Source: Artocarpus heterophyllus (taxonomy: Eukaryota > Streptophyta > Magnoliopsida > Rosales > Moraceae). Taken from it: a DNA stretch of 64,000 bases. Where the stretch lies: contig CM046330.1 in assembly GCA_025403435.1 (NCBI GenBank), positions 27,542,822 through 27,606,821 of the forward strand, read 5' to 3'. The position numbers were made by a program, and so were the translations under genes. This document shows positions 1-12,255 of the stretch, piece after piece. The notes under the pieces are model-generated. The model saw nothing but the letters and a program-made list of their open reading frames with translations, ran no database searches and was not told the origin of the DNA. Numbering within the stretch: the stretch's first letter is position 1; every line of letters starts with the position of its first letter.

Positions 1-1716
1 CGATACAAGGACCTTTTGATTTGCATTATTCAACAGATCAGACAGCTAGCGGACGTCTTCCTTAGCTTTCTCCCAAGCTTCCTCCGCGCTTTTCTTCTCT
101 GAAATGGCCTTTGTGAGCTTTGAATCATGTTTGGCTAGGAGATTACGAAGTCCCTTGCTTTAATCGCCAACTATGCTCCAAGCACATTCAATACTTAGAA
201 ACCCTATAGCAATCAATTTGATTTGATTAGCACAACTAATTTGGTTGATTCTAATACTTAAAATTTCTTTAGCAAGGACAAGTACTGGAGAAATAGTACT
301 GTGGCCTCGCTGTGGAGAGAAGTCACACTTCGACTCAAAAGCCTTGTACCAATAGGAAAGTTTATGCCCTTTGTGACCTTCATGGCCACCTTGAAGTCTG
401 TTAGGATGCTGGTCATGATATCATATCCAAAGTAATTAGAGCTTCGTTCCCTTCTTCCTCAACATGACTGGAGGCTGGGACTTTGCCCTTTCTTGGCTTC
501 TTCTTGGGTGGAAATTGAATCCCAAACTCTGGCTCCAGAGGGAAATGGTTTGGTGATGTCAGTCTCCTTTGTCTTCATTAGCCTCTCTATCTATTCTTGG
601 CCGCTGGGCTTGACCTAGTCGCTTCCTCATCTAGTCCTTAGTAGCTTTTTTTCTTGGCCAACTTCTAGGCAATAAACTCGTCAAAAGATGGTAGGTTTAC
701 TATCTCCATGTTTGATAGTGCAAGCTTTGTGAGTAAGGAGTCTTCATTAGACAATGGATTGATATATTTTGATGGACTATGAAGCTTCTTAAGTGCACCA
801 CGACAAACTAATACCCAACCGACTCAACTAGAGAATCATGCAGGAGTACCTAGTGGGATTTCTCTGATACGTCTCTAGATAGACGAGGCTCCTAGACGAT
901 TGGGTCAAGAGATTTCAGCCCACATGCAATGTTTGATCGAAGTGATCATCTTGAATCATTCCTTAAAAATTTCACCGGCTGGAGTAGGATAATTTAGTTT
1001 GTAATCTACAAAAAAAGAGAAAGTAACTTAAAGATTGGTCAAGACAGTGAAGATTAGAGTTAAAGAACATTACTCACCAATTTATCCAAATTTAAAAGAG
1101 AAGTCGATTCGCTTAGGTGTTTGATGGAGACTTTATTGATCGGCATAAAAAAAATATTTCTGCCTCATTACCTGTCAACGTTAATGAAGTCAGCAACAAT
1201 TTGCTTTGTTTGTCTATAAATGAAGTAAAATCGACCCAAATTCTCGTTGGTTTGCTTCATATATTAGTAGTTCAGAAATTTTGAAACGGAGAATTTGGTC
1301 TTCGTTTCCTCCATGAGGACTATCAAAGCTAGAACCAACCAAAACCCATTTGGCTTTAGCTGAGTAAAAGAGATTTGGAAGTAGGCTAGGACATTGAGCA
1401 CAAAATCAAGAATTGGAAGCCTTAGGCCGAGCTCAAGAAACTTGGTGTAAATGCAAATCTAGCCATCGTTTTGAGTATCAACCAATTCATCAGGGTAAGG
1501 GAGTCTTCTCTTAACTGATGATAGAATATCGTTCTTAATGTGAATCAAAGTAAGATCATCATTCGTTAGGATTAATGGAGGATTCTTTGCAAAAAATGAA
1601 CCTCTTTTCGTTGTGGAAATATAGTTATGAGGGGGCTCGATATGCTCGTATTGACTAGACGTTGTGGCTGGCCTATTCCATTTAATGGTGGGATCATTCG
1701 ACTCTATTGATTCCAT
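1..1716 (-). pseudogene. PF04195-like 'putative gypsy-type transposon' protein, broken
   Basis: Minus-strand coding remnant. It opens with an 85-codon frame (1716 to 1459) rich in Pro and Ser, ending at an in-frame TAG. The same frame continues beyond the stop with the pattern FLELGLRLP, then a hydrophobic stretch, then QLKPNGFW (about 1460-1290). This resembles the plant family PF04195 (Transposase_28), found in non-autonomous gypsy-like elements. Further along the same strand (about 170 to 1) is a Lys/Glu-rich segment containing EKKSAEEAWEKAKEDV, which looks like the coiled-coil tail these proteins often have. It also carries a stop. No LTR could be tied to it, and the left part is cut by the window edge. 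The family call is by pattern only. Several stops and frame changes make it a pseudogene. Confidence 0.5.
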
Positions 1717-3400
1717 CTCTGCCTCGTTGCTACTCCCTACACCACCAATCTTGGAGCTCTATTCGAGCCTCGATTGTTAACGAATTTCTCGGCAATGTCC
1801 CTATCATCTTCATTATCCTCAGGGTCACCAGTCGATGAGTAGTTTGAGCTAATATTGATCAGTTTCTTTGACATATTTGTTAAGAGGTGATAAACAAGTG
1901 CTTAATGGAAAATGTTGGGCAAAATGAATCAAAGGGCCTAAAGAGTGGTTTTTAGGTGAGTTCTTGTAAAGCTTAATGAGTTTGGAACTCCAAATATCCA
2001 AATAGCCTAGGACTGCAGATTTTCTCAAAAAATGAGAAGGAAATGGAACTAAAATCTTTGAAATCAAAAGAAAACTAAATATATGAAAATAAAATCACAA
2101 GCAAAATGAGGAAAGAAAAGGAATCTTGCCTAGAAAATCTCAAAAAGCTTGGGAAAATGCCAAAGAACCCTCGAAGTAACGTTTGAGAGAAGAACAAAAG
2201 TGAAGACAGAGAAAGAGCATGAAGCTTTTATATGTCTGAAAATAAGTTTGGATGACCAAGATTGAATCTTAGGAAAATGATCTAATGGTTGAGATCAGGC
2301 ATCTTTTCGACTTCCCGTTCAAATCGTAGCACTGTCTTTTCAATCAGATGTTGATGTTAGCAGCACATGGATATTTTTAAATGAACGAATCAAATTGCAC
2401 CATATGTAAGGTATAACTGATGCTCGTGTTTTCTCAAGGTATGGCAATAATTATAGTTTGAATGCAAAAGTTTCATGTAAAAGAAGAAACATATGATTGA
2501 ATCAAGAGTTAGATACACTTGGAACAATCAAATTCACTCCTGTGGTCGATCACATCAACTAAGAAGTGGGAGTTATCAGAAGTCCAAGTTACCATTAGAA
2601 TGAATCAAGGCCAATTAGAGTGGCCGATTCAAGCTGAACTATTGCCATTAGGATCGCCAACCCATTATTATTTATTTGACTAACAGTATTGATTGGTTTA
2701 ACATCTTTGATTCAGTTAGAATTTTTGCTTAGCTCTTTTAGGGTGGATTTACGCATCATCCACCATTGTAGATTTGCCAATTGTTGGTTTGTTGGAATCA
2801 ATGATGTTTGGCAGTATAAAGGGGTATTTGCTAAGTCATGAAGTAGAACATAGGGACAAGTCATATGTTTATTTCCTATCAGAGATCGACATGTGTCCTA
2901 TTACTACAAGCATTATTATGCCTACTCCTTCCCTCAGATTGAAGCCATGATAACATGAGTACTCTCTATAAATATGGACTAAAGCTCTTATTAAGAGGGG
3001 GGGATTTTTTTGACCTTATTAAGACTCTACAAAAATACCTAGTGTTTTATTTTATATAAAAGCTCTCAATACTTTGTAATCTATATCAACTTACTTGTCA
3101 TAGTGAAGAACAGTGGATGTAGCTTTCATTATAGAGCAAACCACTATAAATCCTGCGTATGGTATCATTAACTCTTATTGCATCATTTAATTATTCTATT
3201 GTTCTAATCTAATCTTCATTTATAATTGTTTTAATGTTGTTCATGAAGCTTCATAGATGTTAACAACGGTGATTTGATAGTCCAAACTAGCAAATAGAAA
3301 ATACTAAATTATGCTATAATCTGTTTATGTTTAATTATAGATCCAACATCTACAAGCATCTTTTTAACATAGTGAAATCTTTTTTGTAAGCAGTGGAAAA
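1717..3400. other. No gene seen; possible LTR-like tail near 2960-3330
   Basis: No convincing coding region. A 72-codon minus frame at 1849-2067 has no family pattern. A TATAAATA at 2967-2974 is followed about 150-180 bases later by a segment (about 3110-3150) resembling the 3' part of plant LTRs. No matching second LTR, TSD or primer site was found, so this is only a suggestion. Confidence 0.25.
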
Positions 3401-3599
3401 CAACTGTAGTGGTATCCATGTCCAACCTTCGCCTTCGCCTCTGCAACACCAAGTTCTTCAACCAGTCGTACTAGTATTCTATAGAACTACCTACAATATG
3501 AAGAACTTGTAATTAGCTTTTGCTCAGTAAGCTCAAACAAAATCTCACAAAACATAAAACTTTCCTCTAAAAACCTTTCTCATAAAACAACTTTCATAA

Positions 3600-3790
3600 A
3601 TCATTTTCGGTAAAACATTTTGATGTAACGTCTTTCATATAACATTTTCATAAAATGTTTTCCCATAAAATGTTTTTCTCAAAACATTTCTTGGAAACAT
3701 TTATAATAAATGTTTTTTGTAACATTTTTCATAAAAAATTTCTTATAAAATGTTAGCATACAACATTTCTCATAAAAAGGAATGCAAACA
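3600..3790. repeat. Degenerate 'cataaaacattt' repeat inside LTR-A
   Basis: About ten imperfect copies of a 15-20 base unit built on 'cataaaatgttt' or 'cataaaacattt'. The same type of array occurs at 25260-25510 inside the solo LTR at 24940-28548. It is therefore a property of this LTR family, not a separate satellite. Confidence 0.6.
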
Positions 3791-6130
3791 ACATCATAAT
3801 ACACGATTCTATTTATACTCTTTTATGAACTTCTTATCATCATTCTCAACTTTCTTGAACTTAAAGGCCCAAGTGTCCATACCAAATGTGCTTGACTATC
3901 AAACATCGAAGTCGTAATATAACTTAGCATGAGACTTCCCTTAGATTGGGAGGCTGGTATGACACTTAATTATCTTTTCATAAGAGTTTTGATTACCAAT
4001 GTTGTAATCTTAAAATGTATGACATAACTTAATATCTAAAACAATAAATATAGTAAATGCAAACATATTACAAATCATGGCTTGATCTTTAAAACATTCT
4101 GCATATCAAATGTAATACACTTTAAACACTTAAAAGGCACTTGAAATTCAGTTTTTTTTTTCATGTTATAGGTGAGTTTTGAGACTTATCTGGATATCAC
4201 TCTAGCATTCTCAGTTTATCCTTTTGTCTTCTATTGGTCAGCTTTTTGTCCTATTCAAACAACATCTAACTATTAGCTAATCTTTCTTATTATCAATCTA
4301 CTCACTCGATAACAGAAACTTAAACATTAAATGTTTATTCTTGATCCTTTCATCTTGTTATCGTCGATTTTCTTCTCCATTACTTAACTTAATTGTTCCT
4401 TAGTCAAACTTCACATCTTATTTGACAATTTCATTACTTATCATGATATCGAACATTTTCTATCTAAAGGCGTTTTGCTAATAAGGAAGACTTGGGTCCT
4501 TTTTAGCAGTTTATATAAATGACAGTTTTACCCTAAACAGATTTTTCATAAGTTACATAACTTTACTAAAATTCTCATTTTTACTTTACTATCCCATTAT
4601 TTATGGTTTATAGAAAAATTCCCTCTAATGGGTGTTATTCCTAAAGCGGGCGTTTTGGGTTTTGGCCTTTTTATAAAAATGACCATTTTGCCCTTGATGG
4701 GTCTTAGAAAACTTTTGGAACCCGTCTTTAACAAAACTTATGCTTCCTTGATACTTGTAATGTCATGAAAAACAAAACATCGATTTTCTTTTTGTGGAAA
4801 ATCTATTTTAGCAAAACTTTACTGTTTTTACATGTAATACAAAAATGTTGACGATTTCATCCCTAACATGTTTCCTTAGAAAATACCCAATTTCTTTTGG
4901 GCTTTAAGATCTGTGGTCATTAACTTGCTTGTAGGAGTGAAGAAAACCAGTTTCCTAGTGAAAAATCTTGTTTTACAAGGTTTTACGATTTTTATGCGAA
5001 ACACAAAATCTTGACATTTTTGCCATCGGGATAAAAAATAACTATCTTATGCTTTAATGTCTAGTTTTTTCAAGGATTAAAACTTACAAAAGCCCCATGG
5101 TCCAAAATCTTTTCATTTCAAAATGTTTCACTCATTTCAAAATTTCACGATTAGAATCTCGTAAAACTCATAAGTTAAAATCGGTATAGAATTTTCACGA
5201 ACAGTTCACATTTCTTAACCACTTTGATGATAATTACGACTTTTGTGTTTTAAATTTTCTCAAGATTATTCATCTTCATAGAGATTTAGGACATGCATAA
5301 AAAAAATAGAATTTTTGACTTGATAGAATTGAAATTCGAGCAAGATTTCTTCATGAAAGTTTTCTTGCTCAATTTTCAATGAATCTTGTGTTAAGCTCAA
5401 AAAATAATATGGCCTTTAAATGCCTTAAACATTCAATTCTTTCAAAATAGCCCTTAAACACAGTTTTTGTGTCAAGACTTTGCTTAACTAAACTTTCTAG
5501 GTTTTAATCTCATTTAAATCCTTCCAAATATTTTATCAAATACTTGATACTTAAAATAATCATGCCATAACATTTCTTTTGAATGCCATGACTAAAATCA
5601 TTTTATCAAACACCCTAGAGGCTTAAACTTTGTGTTTGTGATAAAGTTTGTCACACTTTTCATTTTTGCCTAAAACCTTTGTTTTTTAATCTTTTAATCT
5701 CATCACCATCAACATAATGCACAAGTTAAAGATGCCATAGTCCATAAACATTAAATTAAACACCTTGTGTATATAACCAATTCAAAGTTATAGTTTAGAA
5801 TTTACCTAGGGATTTCAAGGGCTTTTGCTTCTCTTCTTGATGCTAGAAAATCTTATAAAATCCTTTGATATTAAGTCATATCATGCCATAAAAATCTAAC
5901 TCAAAACTGGAATAGAAACCCTAAAACATAATAGGGAAAGTTTGAGTTTTACCTTGAAACTTCCTTGTTCTTCCTACACAAAATTGATTTTGCTTCAAAA
6001 TATGATTTGGACGCTTAGGATCAACAAAATTTTTAGGGTTTAGAAGACATGGGGGAGGTGATTTTGTGTGGAGGCATTTTTGATGAATTAAGCAAACTTT
6101 TTATTTCATCTAAGTCCCTAGACTTATAAA

Positions 6131-6135
6131 GACTC
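6131..6135. repeat. Target-site duplication of solo LTR-B, left copy (GACTC)
   Basis: GACTC immediately left of the LTR start; the right copy at 9437-9441 is GACTT. Four of five bases agree, as expected for an aged 5-bp duplication. Confidence 0.5.
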
Positions 6136-6360
6136 TATAATACCCGCCAAATTTTCATGTAACAGATTATACAAAATGAGTAACGACTTTAAGTAAATTT
6201 CCTATATGATTTTATGTTACTGACTATTGTATTTTTAAGTGTTATGACAGGTGACGGTCTCGTGGAAATTGATGTGCTTAAGGTGTTCATGTCATTTACG
6301 TTGTACGTTTGATAATAAGTTTGTAATAAATTAATGTTTTGTTATATGTAGTGTATATGG

Positions 6361-6500
6361 CAGGTCGGCAGATCGATCCTTCAAGTTCGGTAGGCCGAAT
6401 TATCCTTCACGGAATGGCAGGCCGACGAATATGATCGGCAGGCTGGACTTCACATCTTGGGCAGGCAGAACTGAGCAGTCGGCAGGCCGAAGACAGCTGA
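6361..6500. repeat. GC-rich CGGCAGGCCG motif cluster, first in LTR-B
   Basis: About six degenerate copies of a module built on GTTCGG(C/T)AGGCCGA, spaced about 20-30 bases. The core CGGC-AG-GCCG has dyad symmetry. The same module appears in the gypsy LTRs at 39.8 and 46.2 kb and in the copia element at 55.8, 57.0 and 63.7 kb. Confidence 0.75.
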
Positions 6501-9004
6501 CGAGCAATCAGCAGAAATCACCTAAAATTGTGACATTGATGATTGGATATAATTGGATGATTAATTGTGATTGATTAGCATATTTTTGGTTTGTTTCCTT
6601 AATTTTGGTAATTAAATGTTTGACTTTTATGATGATTGGATTAATTGATAAGATTTCCCATTTTGAGAATTAAAATATGGTCTGTGGAGCTAAATCAATT
6701 TGACTTTCCCTAATTTCCCTCCATTCCCACGTGATATTGCCTCTAATTAGTTAGAAAAATCTTTATTAATAATAGAAAAGATAAAGATAAGTTTCCTTTT
6801 GCAAGATTATTTTCATTTTCACGTAAAATTTTTCTCAAACACACACACTTTCTCTCTTTTCTCCTTTTTCTTCACAATTTCTTCCTCTTCTCTCCTCTAT
6901 TTTCTTGCTAATACATAAAAGAAAATTTTAATTTTCTTTGGGGTGAATCCAAGGAAAGCTTGAGAAGAATTTGTTTTAAGGTAAGAACTCATTCTCGGTA
7001 TTTCTGAATGTATTTTTCTCCTTAATCCGACTGCTATATCTTTGTCTACAAATTTCCATTTGCTCTGAAATTTTAGTATGATGTTCATGCATGTGTTATG
7101 TGATGTTCCTCCAAATTTCACATTCATTGGATTTTTCTATATTGAGATATGAATTTTCTTCTCTCTGCCACTCATAGAAAATTGTTGCTGATTGGTTGTG
7201 TTGCACAAAAATATAAGTTTTGTTCATAATGCAAATGAATGTTATTTTGCACAAAACTTGGTAAATATGTTCATGTATATGTTAAGTTATGGACTAGAAA
7301 GTTTAGTGATGATTTGATGAAAATTTTATCTGTTATTGAATTTTCATTAAGACTAGGTTTTGAGACTGCTCTATCAGTAAAATTGTTGGACTTTTTGTTG
7401 TGTGATGTTTTTGTATAATTAAATGATTTTTTTTGGTGATGAGAATTTTTATGGTATTGTAATGTATGTTAATAAGTTGTTATTATGAATTTTAGAGGTT
7501 AAATAAATTTGTTTTAATTGTTTGAGAAAGATGATCGCATGTAACTCACTGCCTGAATTGTTTAAAGTTGTTTTTGTCTCTAAATTCAAACACGCGTTTC
7601 AGATTGTATGGAATTGATTTAAAGGTGATTTTTGGATATGTTGAATTTCTTGGTGTCTATTGCATGTTGGATTTTTGTGGAATTATTTTAGGATGTAGAT
7701 AATTTTTTTTATGAATGTGAGTATGGACTGTTCACTGTTTTGTTATTGCTGGCAGATTTTGTGTTGTATGTTGTATGACTTTTTTTGGATATCAAATGGA
7801 ATTTTTATGACCAATGAAAAATCATGGTAATATGTTTATATGTTAAATTTGTCCCTACCAAGTTTGGTACTCAAATTGTGTATGAATTTTAAGTTATTTA
7901 GCTATGAATTCATAAGGGTCAGATAGCAATTGTGTTGACCGTTTTGTTCTAATGTTTTAAAGGTTAATGAAATGTATTATGAATTAATCTTTTCAAGAGA
8001 TGAATGTATGTGTGATATAATATGGAATTGGAAGATGGTATGTGGTGTAGAATGATTTCTTGAAACTAAATGTTAACTTTTATTTTAAATGAATGAATGA
8101 CATGAACACACTAAGGAGTGAACACATCAAGACCGCGGCGACGTCACCTAAGATACGGTTAAGTAAAGTAAGCTTATCAAGTAAGTACATTCTCACTTGC
8201 AACATGATGTGGTTTGTAAAAAGTTTGAAATTCATGTTTATGATGATTTCTATGATGATTCTTTGACAGTGTTATTGATGTTCTATTATGAAAGTTTGAT
8301 TTATCAAAAGTAATGCATATAAGATGATGATGTATTTCAAAGTATGAAAGTATAAATATGTATATATATGTATCATCTAAATAAGTGTTGCACACCCAAT
8401 GTAATGTTATGTTTATATTTATTTTATGTTTATATTTATGATGTCGTGGTTGGTTTAGGATTAGCTACCCCTCTCCTCTCATGACAGCGTGCCTACAATG
8501 ATAATAATGGTGCAACACGTGGGCCCCAAAAGATAAAATGAATTAGGTTTAATATGGTTAATGTTAACGAAAGCTATATTCTTTACCAAACTGTGCTTAG
8601 TACACTTTTATGATGATAATGATGATGATTATGGTTATGATGTTTTCATAAAATATTTTACGTTGTGAGACACAAAATGTACCTATTGAGCTTTTTGCTT
8701 ACTTAGGTTCATATCATGTTGTAGATAAGGGTAAGAAGGTTTTGGAATTGATGGAGGGCGAGAATAGGCGTGTGAGCTATGCACGATGGATTGAAAATGG
8801 AATACGCCAAAAAGGAAGAATTTAAAGTTAATAACTATGTTTTGTTTTATGAGTATGTTATTTATCAGAGTATGTTTATTTGGATAATTCTTGGAGATTT
8901 GAAATATGTTTTTTTTATAGTTTATTTTTTTTGGATTAAAGTTTGTCTTCTGCATTATGAAATATTGAGACTTGTTTAAAATTAAAAATTTTTGTTTTAA
9001 CAAC

Positions 9005-9195
9005 AGATCAGCCTGCCGATCATTATTGGTCAATTTGCTGATGAAATTGTTCAGCCTGCCGATTACCCTCTGTCGGCATGCCAAACTTAGTGATTTTTAA
9101 ACCCTGATTTGCAGAGCCTCGGGCGGCTTGCTGGAGGTTAAAGTCTGGATTGCCGGTCAAGTTCAGCCTGTCGAAAACCAAAGTTTGGCCTACCG
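9005..9195. repeat. GC-rich motif cluster, second in LTR-B (opposite orientation)
   Basis: Copies of TCAGCCTGCCGAT and relatives, the reverse-complement form of the motif at 6361-6500, again spaced about 20-40 bases. A 60-codon minus frame crossing it is a by-product of the GC-rich sequence, not a gene. Confidence 0.7.
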
Positions 9196-9436
9196 AACTG
9201 TGCAAGCAGATATTAAATGTTGTGTTGTTTTTATTTAAATTATGGTTTTATTATTTGGTGTGATAAACTATTTAAATAAAGTTTATAATCAAATAATTTA
9301 ATGTTGATAAAAAAAAATGTATGCATGGATCCTATGGTATGTTTCCAAATTATGTTTTAATCAAGTAGTTTATCTTAAATAATGGTTAAAAGAATGAATG
9401 TAACGACATCTGTAACATCCGTAAGGGTGCGTCACA

Positions 9437-10233
9437 GACTTATCATAGGACTTAATTGCAATAAAAGAAAATTTCTCCTCTGCAGATATCATAAGCAGTT
9501 TCCAAGGGGGAAATGTGGCCGTTTTTCCTCCTTTGGAGGGTCACTTTGATCCTTTTTATAAAATAACTTAGTTTTGGACTAAATTTAAAATTTAAAACTT
9601 GGCTCCACCATACACCAAAACCGGTTATGTCATGAGTGAGGTGGCCAATTCTCTTCTTGTTGGTTGTTATCAAGTGGGCCCCACATCATCACTTTAACAG
9701 TCTAAATTTACACTACATTGTATCTTTCTTATACTGCCATTATTCCTTCCTATGTAGTTTATGAGTTCCCAAAAACTTCCGTATGATCTACAACCTCTAA
9801 ATAGTATAATTTCTATATTGTTTAACTTTATACGGTCAAATTTTCATAACGTTTAACTTTATGCAGCATAATCCTTATATAGCATTATTTTAATATTGCA
9901 TAATTTCTACATTGTTTGATTTTTATGATGTATAATCTTCATATTTCTATATTGTGTTATTCATAAATTGTATTTTTGTTTTAAAATCTGTTGCAACATA
10001 TTCTGTAACAATTAAGATTCCTAGCTTATTTTTCTGTCTTCATCGACTAATTCTTATCTTTAAATCATTCTTACTTTGCTTGAAGACCATGGTATAATCT
10101 TTAATCTTAAAAATCTCATATTTAGTCCTATGGAGTTTGTCATAAAAATCAGATTTAAATGATAATCATTTTGCTTAGCATAATCCTTAAATATTATACA
10201 TGTAATAAACTTAAGAATTTCTTGGGTATTACA
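9437..10233 (-). mobile_element. Old gypsy-type LTR (LTR-A), right part
   Basis: Continuation of LTR-A after the solo LTR-B insertion. It shares the GTGGGCCCCACA-type block (about 9670) and the alternating 'cataatttctatattg' stretch (9800-9960) with 28140-28500 of the other solo LTR. It ends CTTGGGTATTACA at 10233, which read on the minus strand is a TGTAATACCC LTR start. The next five bases are ATTAG. No matching left TSD was found because the left end is unclear. Confidence 0.55.
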
Positions 10234-10707
10234 ATTAGTGTGCTAAACTTGTTGTAGGGTTGAAGGAATGCCTTATTTTATAGCTGGTATCCTCAACTTT
10301 GTTTAAAGAATTCAAATCCTTTTAGGGCTAGGGTTGTTTATATAAGGACCTACTAAAGTGTCTGTTACTTGAAGTGCTTAAACTTATACTTAAGTATATA
10401 CGTAGCATAGTTACTTAAATTTGCAAAATAATTTTTTATAATAATAACAATTTGTTGTAACCGTTTCTTTTAAAAATTACTTGAATTAAAATAATTTCTT
10501 TTTGAAACATTTCTAAATTAAATAAGGTTACAAATTATCTTGATAAAATATACATATCCATATATTTATTGTAACATATAAGCATAATTGTTGTAACATA
10601 TTAATTTTTAAATAATCCGATCTAAGGTTGTTTGACTTCACCTTTGATCTCTAAAATATACTTACATAGTTTTTATTTAAACATTTATTCATAGATAATT
10701 TCTTTAA
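10234..10707. other. No gene seen
   Basis: AT-rich DNA between the end of LTR-A and the start of recognisable reverse transcriptase sequence. I see no repeat or coding pattern. Confidence 0.5.
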
Positions 10708-11452
10708 AACAAACCGCAAAAAATTATGGTACTTTTGCTTTTCGAAGGATGGCATTTGGTTTGTGTAATGCTCTCGCAACTTTTAAATAGTACATGATGG
10801 CAATTTTTCCGACATGGTGGAAGATATAATGGAGATCTTCATGGATGACTTCTCGGTATTTGGTTCCTCATTTGATCATTGTTTACATAATCTTTATCTA
10901 TTTTTGAAGAGATGTGAAGAAACCAATCTTGTTCTTAATTGGGAAAAATGTCATTTCATGGTTTAAGAAGGACTTGTTCTTGGTCATCAGATATCTTGAA
11001 AGGAATAGATCTTAATCATGCAAAGATCATGGCTATCTAGAAGCTCTTTTCACCAAAGACTGTGAAAGGTATTCGAAGTTTTCTTGGTCATGTCCAATTT
11101 TATCAGTCTATCAAGGACTTCTCTAAAATTGTGAAGCCTCTTTGCAACATTCTAGAGCAAGATGCTCCTATTGTATTTGATGAGTCTTGCTTGAAGGCTC
11201 TAAATGAGACTAAAGGGAGGTTGATCCTGGCACCAATCATGGTGGTTCTCGATTGGGGTGAACTATGTGAGCTTATATGTGATACAAGCGACTTTGCAAT
11301 TGGAGCGGTTCTTGGCCAAAGGCGAGACAAGATCTTTTGGGTGATTTATTATGTGAGTCGAACTCTTGATAATGCCCAACAAAATTATACAACAACCGAG
11401 AAGGAGATGTTGGCAGTGGTATTTGCTTTTGACAAGTTTCGATCCTACATCA
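10708..11452 (+). pseudogene. Athila/Tat-like gypsy pol fragment: RT palm to RNase H
   Basis: Starts abruptly inside reverse transcriptase with YGTFAFRRMAFGLCNA (about 10722). After a 1-base frame change near 10805, the catalytic block FMDDFSVFGSSFDHC follows at about 10850. The region between RT and RNase H reads LVLNWEKCHFMV, then a stop, then the connection block. A single 134-codon frame (11062-11466) holds IRSFLGHVQFYQSIKDFSK, the first RNase H strand DTSDFAIGAVLGQ, and YTTTEKEMLAVVFAFDKF. It is cut at 11452 by the copia insertion and resumes at 15690. At least three stops or frame changes make it inactive. The N-terminal RT, gag and LTRs of this copy are missing. Confidence 0.85.
11448..11452. 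repeat. Target-site duplication CATCA, left copy
   Basis: CATCA directly left of the copia LTR start and repeated at 15690-15694. Taking one copy plus the element away leaves the gypsy RNase H reading frame continuous across the site. Confidence 0.9.
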
Positions 11453-11784
11453 TGTTGGGGAATTAGACGACTCCTAATTCCAAGGATCGCAAGAACGAAC
11501 AATTGCAGAAAATAAATAGGAGAAAAGAAGAAAAAAGAGACACCAAGTTTTATACAGGTTCGTCCAAATTTGAGACTACGTCCTGTTTCTGCCGCTTGCA
11601 GATTCCACTATGATGAAGGAGATTACAGATTACAAGAGTAGTTTCTCACACACTCACAAATTGTGCTTACCAAAACTCTCTTCTATCTAACACCCAATGG
11701 GAATTTTTCTCTCTCTCAAGGATGGAGCTCTCAAGAATTTTGCCTCTCACAATTTTCACACACACAACCCTAGCCACCTTGTGT

Positions 11785-11793
11785 CTATTTATA
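11785..11793 (-). promoter_or_regulatory. TATA box in copia 3' LTR
   Basis: TATAAATAG read on the minus strand, about 400 bases from the LTR start and downstream of the GC palindrome array. It is conserved in the other LTR at 15256-15264. Confidence 0.55.
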
Positions 11794-11879
11794 ACCAAAG
11801 GAGGAGAAAATTCGCAACTAATGGGAAACCCTAGTGGTTTCTCGTTTTTGGGACCTTTGAATTCGACTCTGACTCAAAA

Positions 11880-12112
11880 ACATCGCGCAGCACAGCGCGT
11901 CAGCGCCGCGGCGCTCGTTCGAGTGCTACGGCGCTCCCCTGCGAAGCCTAGGCGCAATTCACCTGGCGCCTAGGCGCCATCCTCTTTGAGCCTAGGTGTA
12001 AAGCCCTTGGTGCCTAGGCGCTTGCCATATAGCGCCTAGGCGCAATCCACCTGGCGCTTAGGCGCCCTCATCCCAGCGCCGCGACGCTCTTCTGCCAGAG
12101 CCGCGGCGCTTG
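11880..12112. repeat. GC-palindrome array in copia 3' LTR
   Basis: Repeated perfect or near-perfect palindromes in an AT-rich setting: AGCGCCGCGGCGCT (11902-11915) and several GGCGCCTAGGCGCC-type units (about 11940-12070). It lies upstream of the TATA box in the transcript direction. Confidence 0.8.
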
Positions 12113-12196
12113 CTCCCTGCCTTCGAGGACGCGATTTTCTCCCTTTTCCTTCCTTTTGCTGAGTTGTCTACTTGATTTGGCTCCACATCTGCAACA

Positions 12197-12207
12197 ATCT
12201 CCCACTT
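12197..12207 (-). other. Copia polypurine tract
   Basis: AAGTGGGAGAT on the minus strand, directly next to the 3' LTR. This is the usual plus-strand primer of plant copia elements. Confidence 0.85.
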
Positions 12208-12255
12208 GGAGACTAATCAATTCACCATGTCTCCCACTGCAGCGGCAACGACTTC

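Larger units (their letters stand above)
3410..6135 (-). mobile_element. Old gypsy-type LTR (LTR-A), left part
   Basis: Non-coding DNA collinear with the solo LTR at 24940-28548. Shared landmarks in the same order are a 'gctcagtaag' block (3517 here, about 25220 there), runs of degenerate 'cataaaac(a)tttt' repeats, and the block around GGGAGGCTGGTATGACACTT (near 3950; 25830 there). Next come an ATCAATC...CTCGAT block (about 4290) and late blocks near 5820. The resemblance stops at 6135 and resumes at 9437, because another LTR is inserted. Orientation is inferred as minus from a splice-donor-like leader on that strand. The left boundary is not resolved: no TG terminus with a matching TSD was found between 3.24 and 3.5 kb. 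Confidence 0.6.
6136..9436 (+). mobile_element. Solo LTR (LTR-B), Del/Tekay-like gypsy, 3.3 kb
   Basis: Begins TATAATACCCGCC (an altered TGTAATACCC terminus) and ends GGGTGCGTCACA, the imperfect inverted ends typical of long gypsy chromovirus LTRs. It is flanked by GACTC/GACTT. It interrupts LTR-A, whose family resemblance resumes exactly at 9437. There is no internal coding region and no second LTR, so it is a solo LTR left by LTR-LTR recombination. A CT-rich leader with a donor-like GGTAAG (about 6850-6985) supports plus orientation. GC-rich dyad motif clusters lie near both ends (6361-6500 and 9005-9195). The short open frames inside it (for example 6897-7127, 8177-8395, 8683-9084) show no protein pattern. 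Confidence 0.65.
11453..12196 (-). repeat. Copia 3' LTR (744 bp)
   Basis: On the minus strand it begins TGTTGCAGATGTGG and ends CCCCAACA. Coordinates are fixed by the matching LTR at 14924-15689, by the TSD on the outside and by the polypurine tract on the inside. It is about 22 bp shorter than the other LTR because one GGCGCCTAGGCGC unit is absent. Confidence 0.92.

Noticed and set aside
3405..3409. TGTAGTGG at 3405 as the left end of LTR-A
   Set aside because: Flanking five bases (ACAAC) do not match the right flank (ATTAG), and the first ~280 bases expected from the 24940 LTR are not recognisable.
9023..9205. Minus frame over the GC motif cluster (also 56875-57099)
   Set aside because: Translation of a repeated DNA motif, not a gene.
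11722..11973. Plus frames inside the copia LTRs (also 15094-15444)
   Set aside because: Non-coding LTR sequence; present only because both LTRs carry the same stretch, opposite to the element's transcription.
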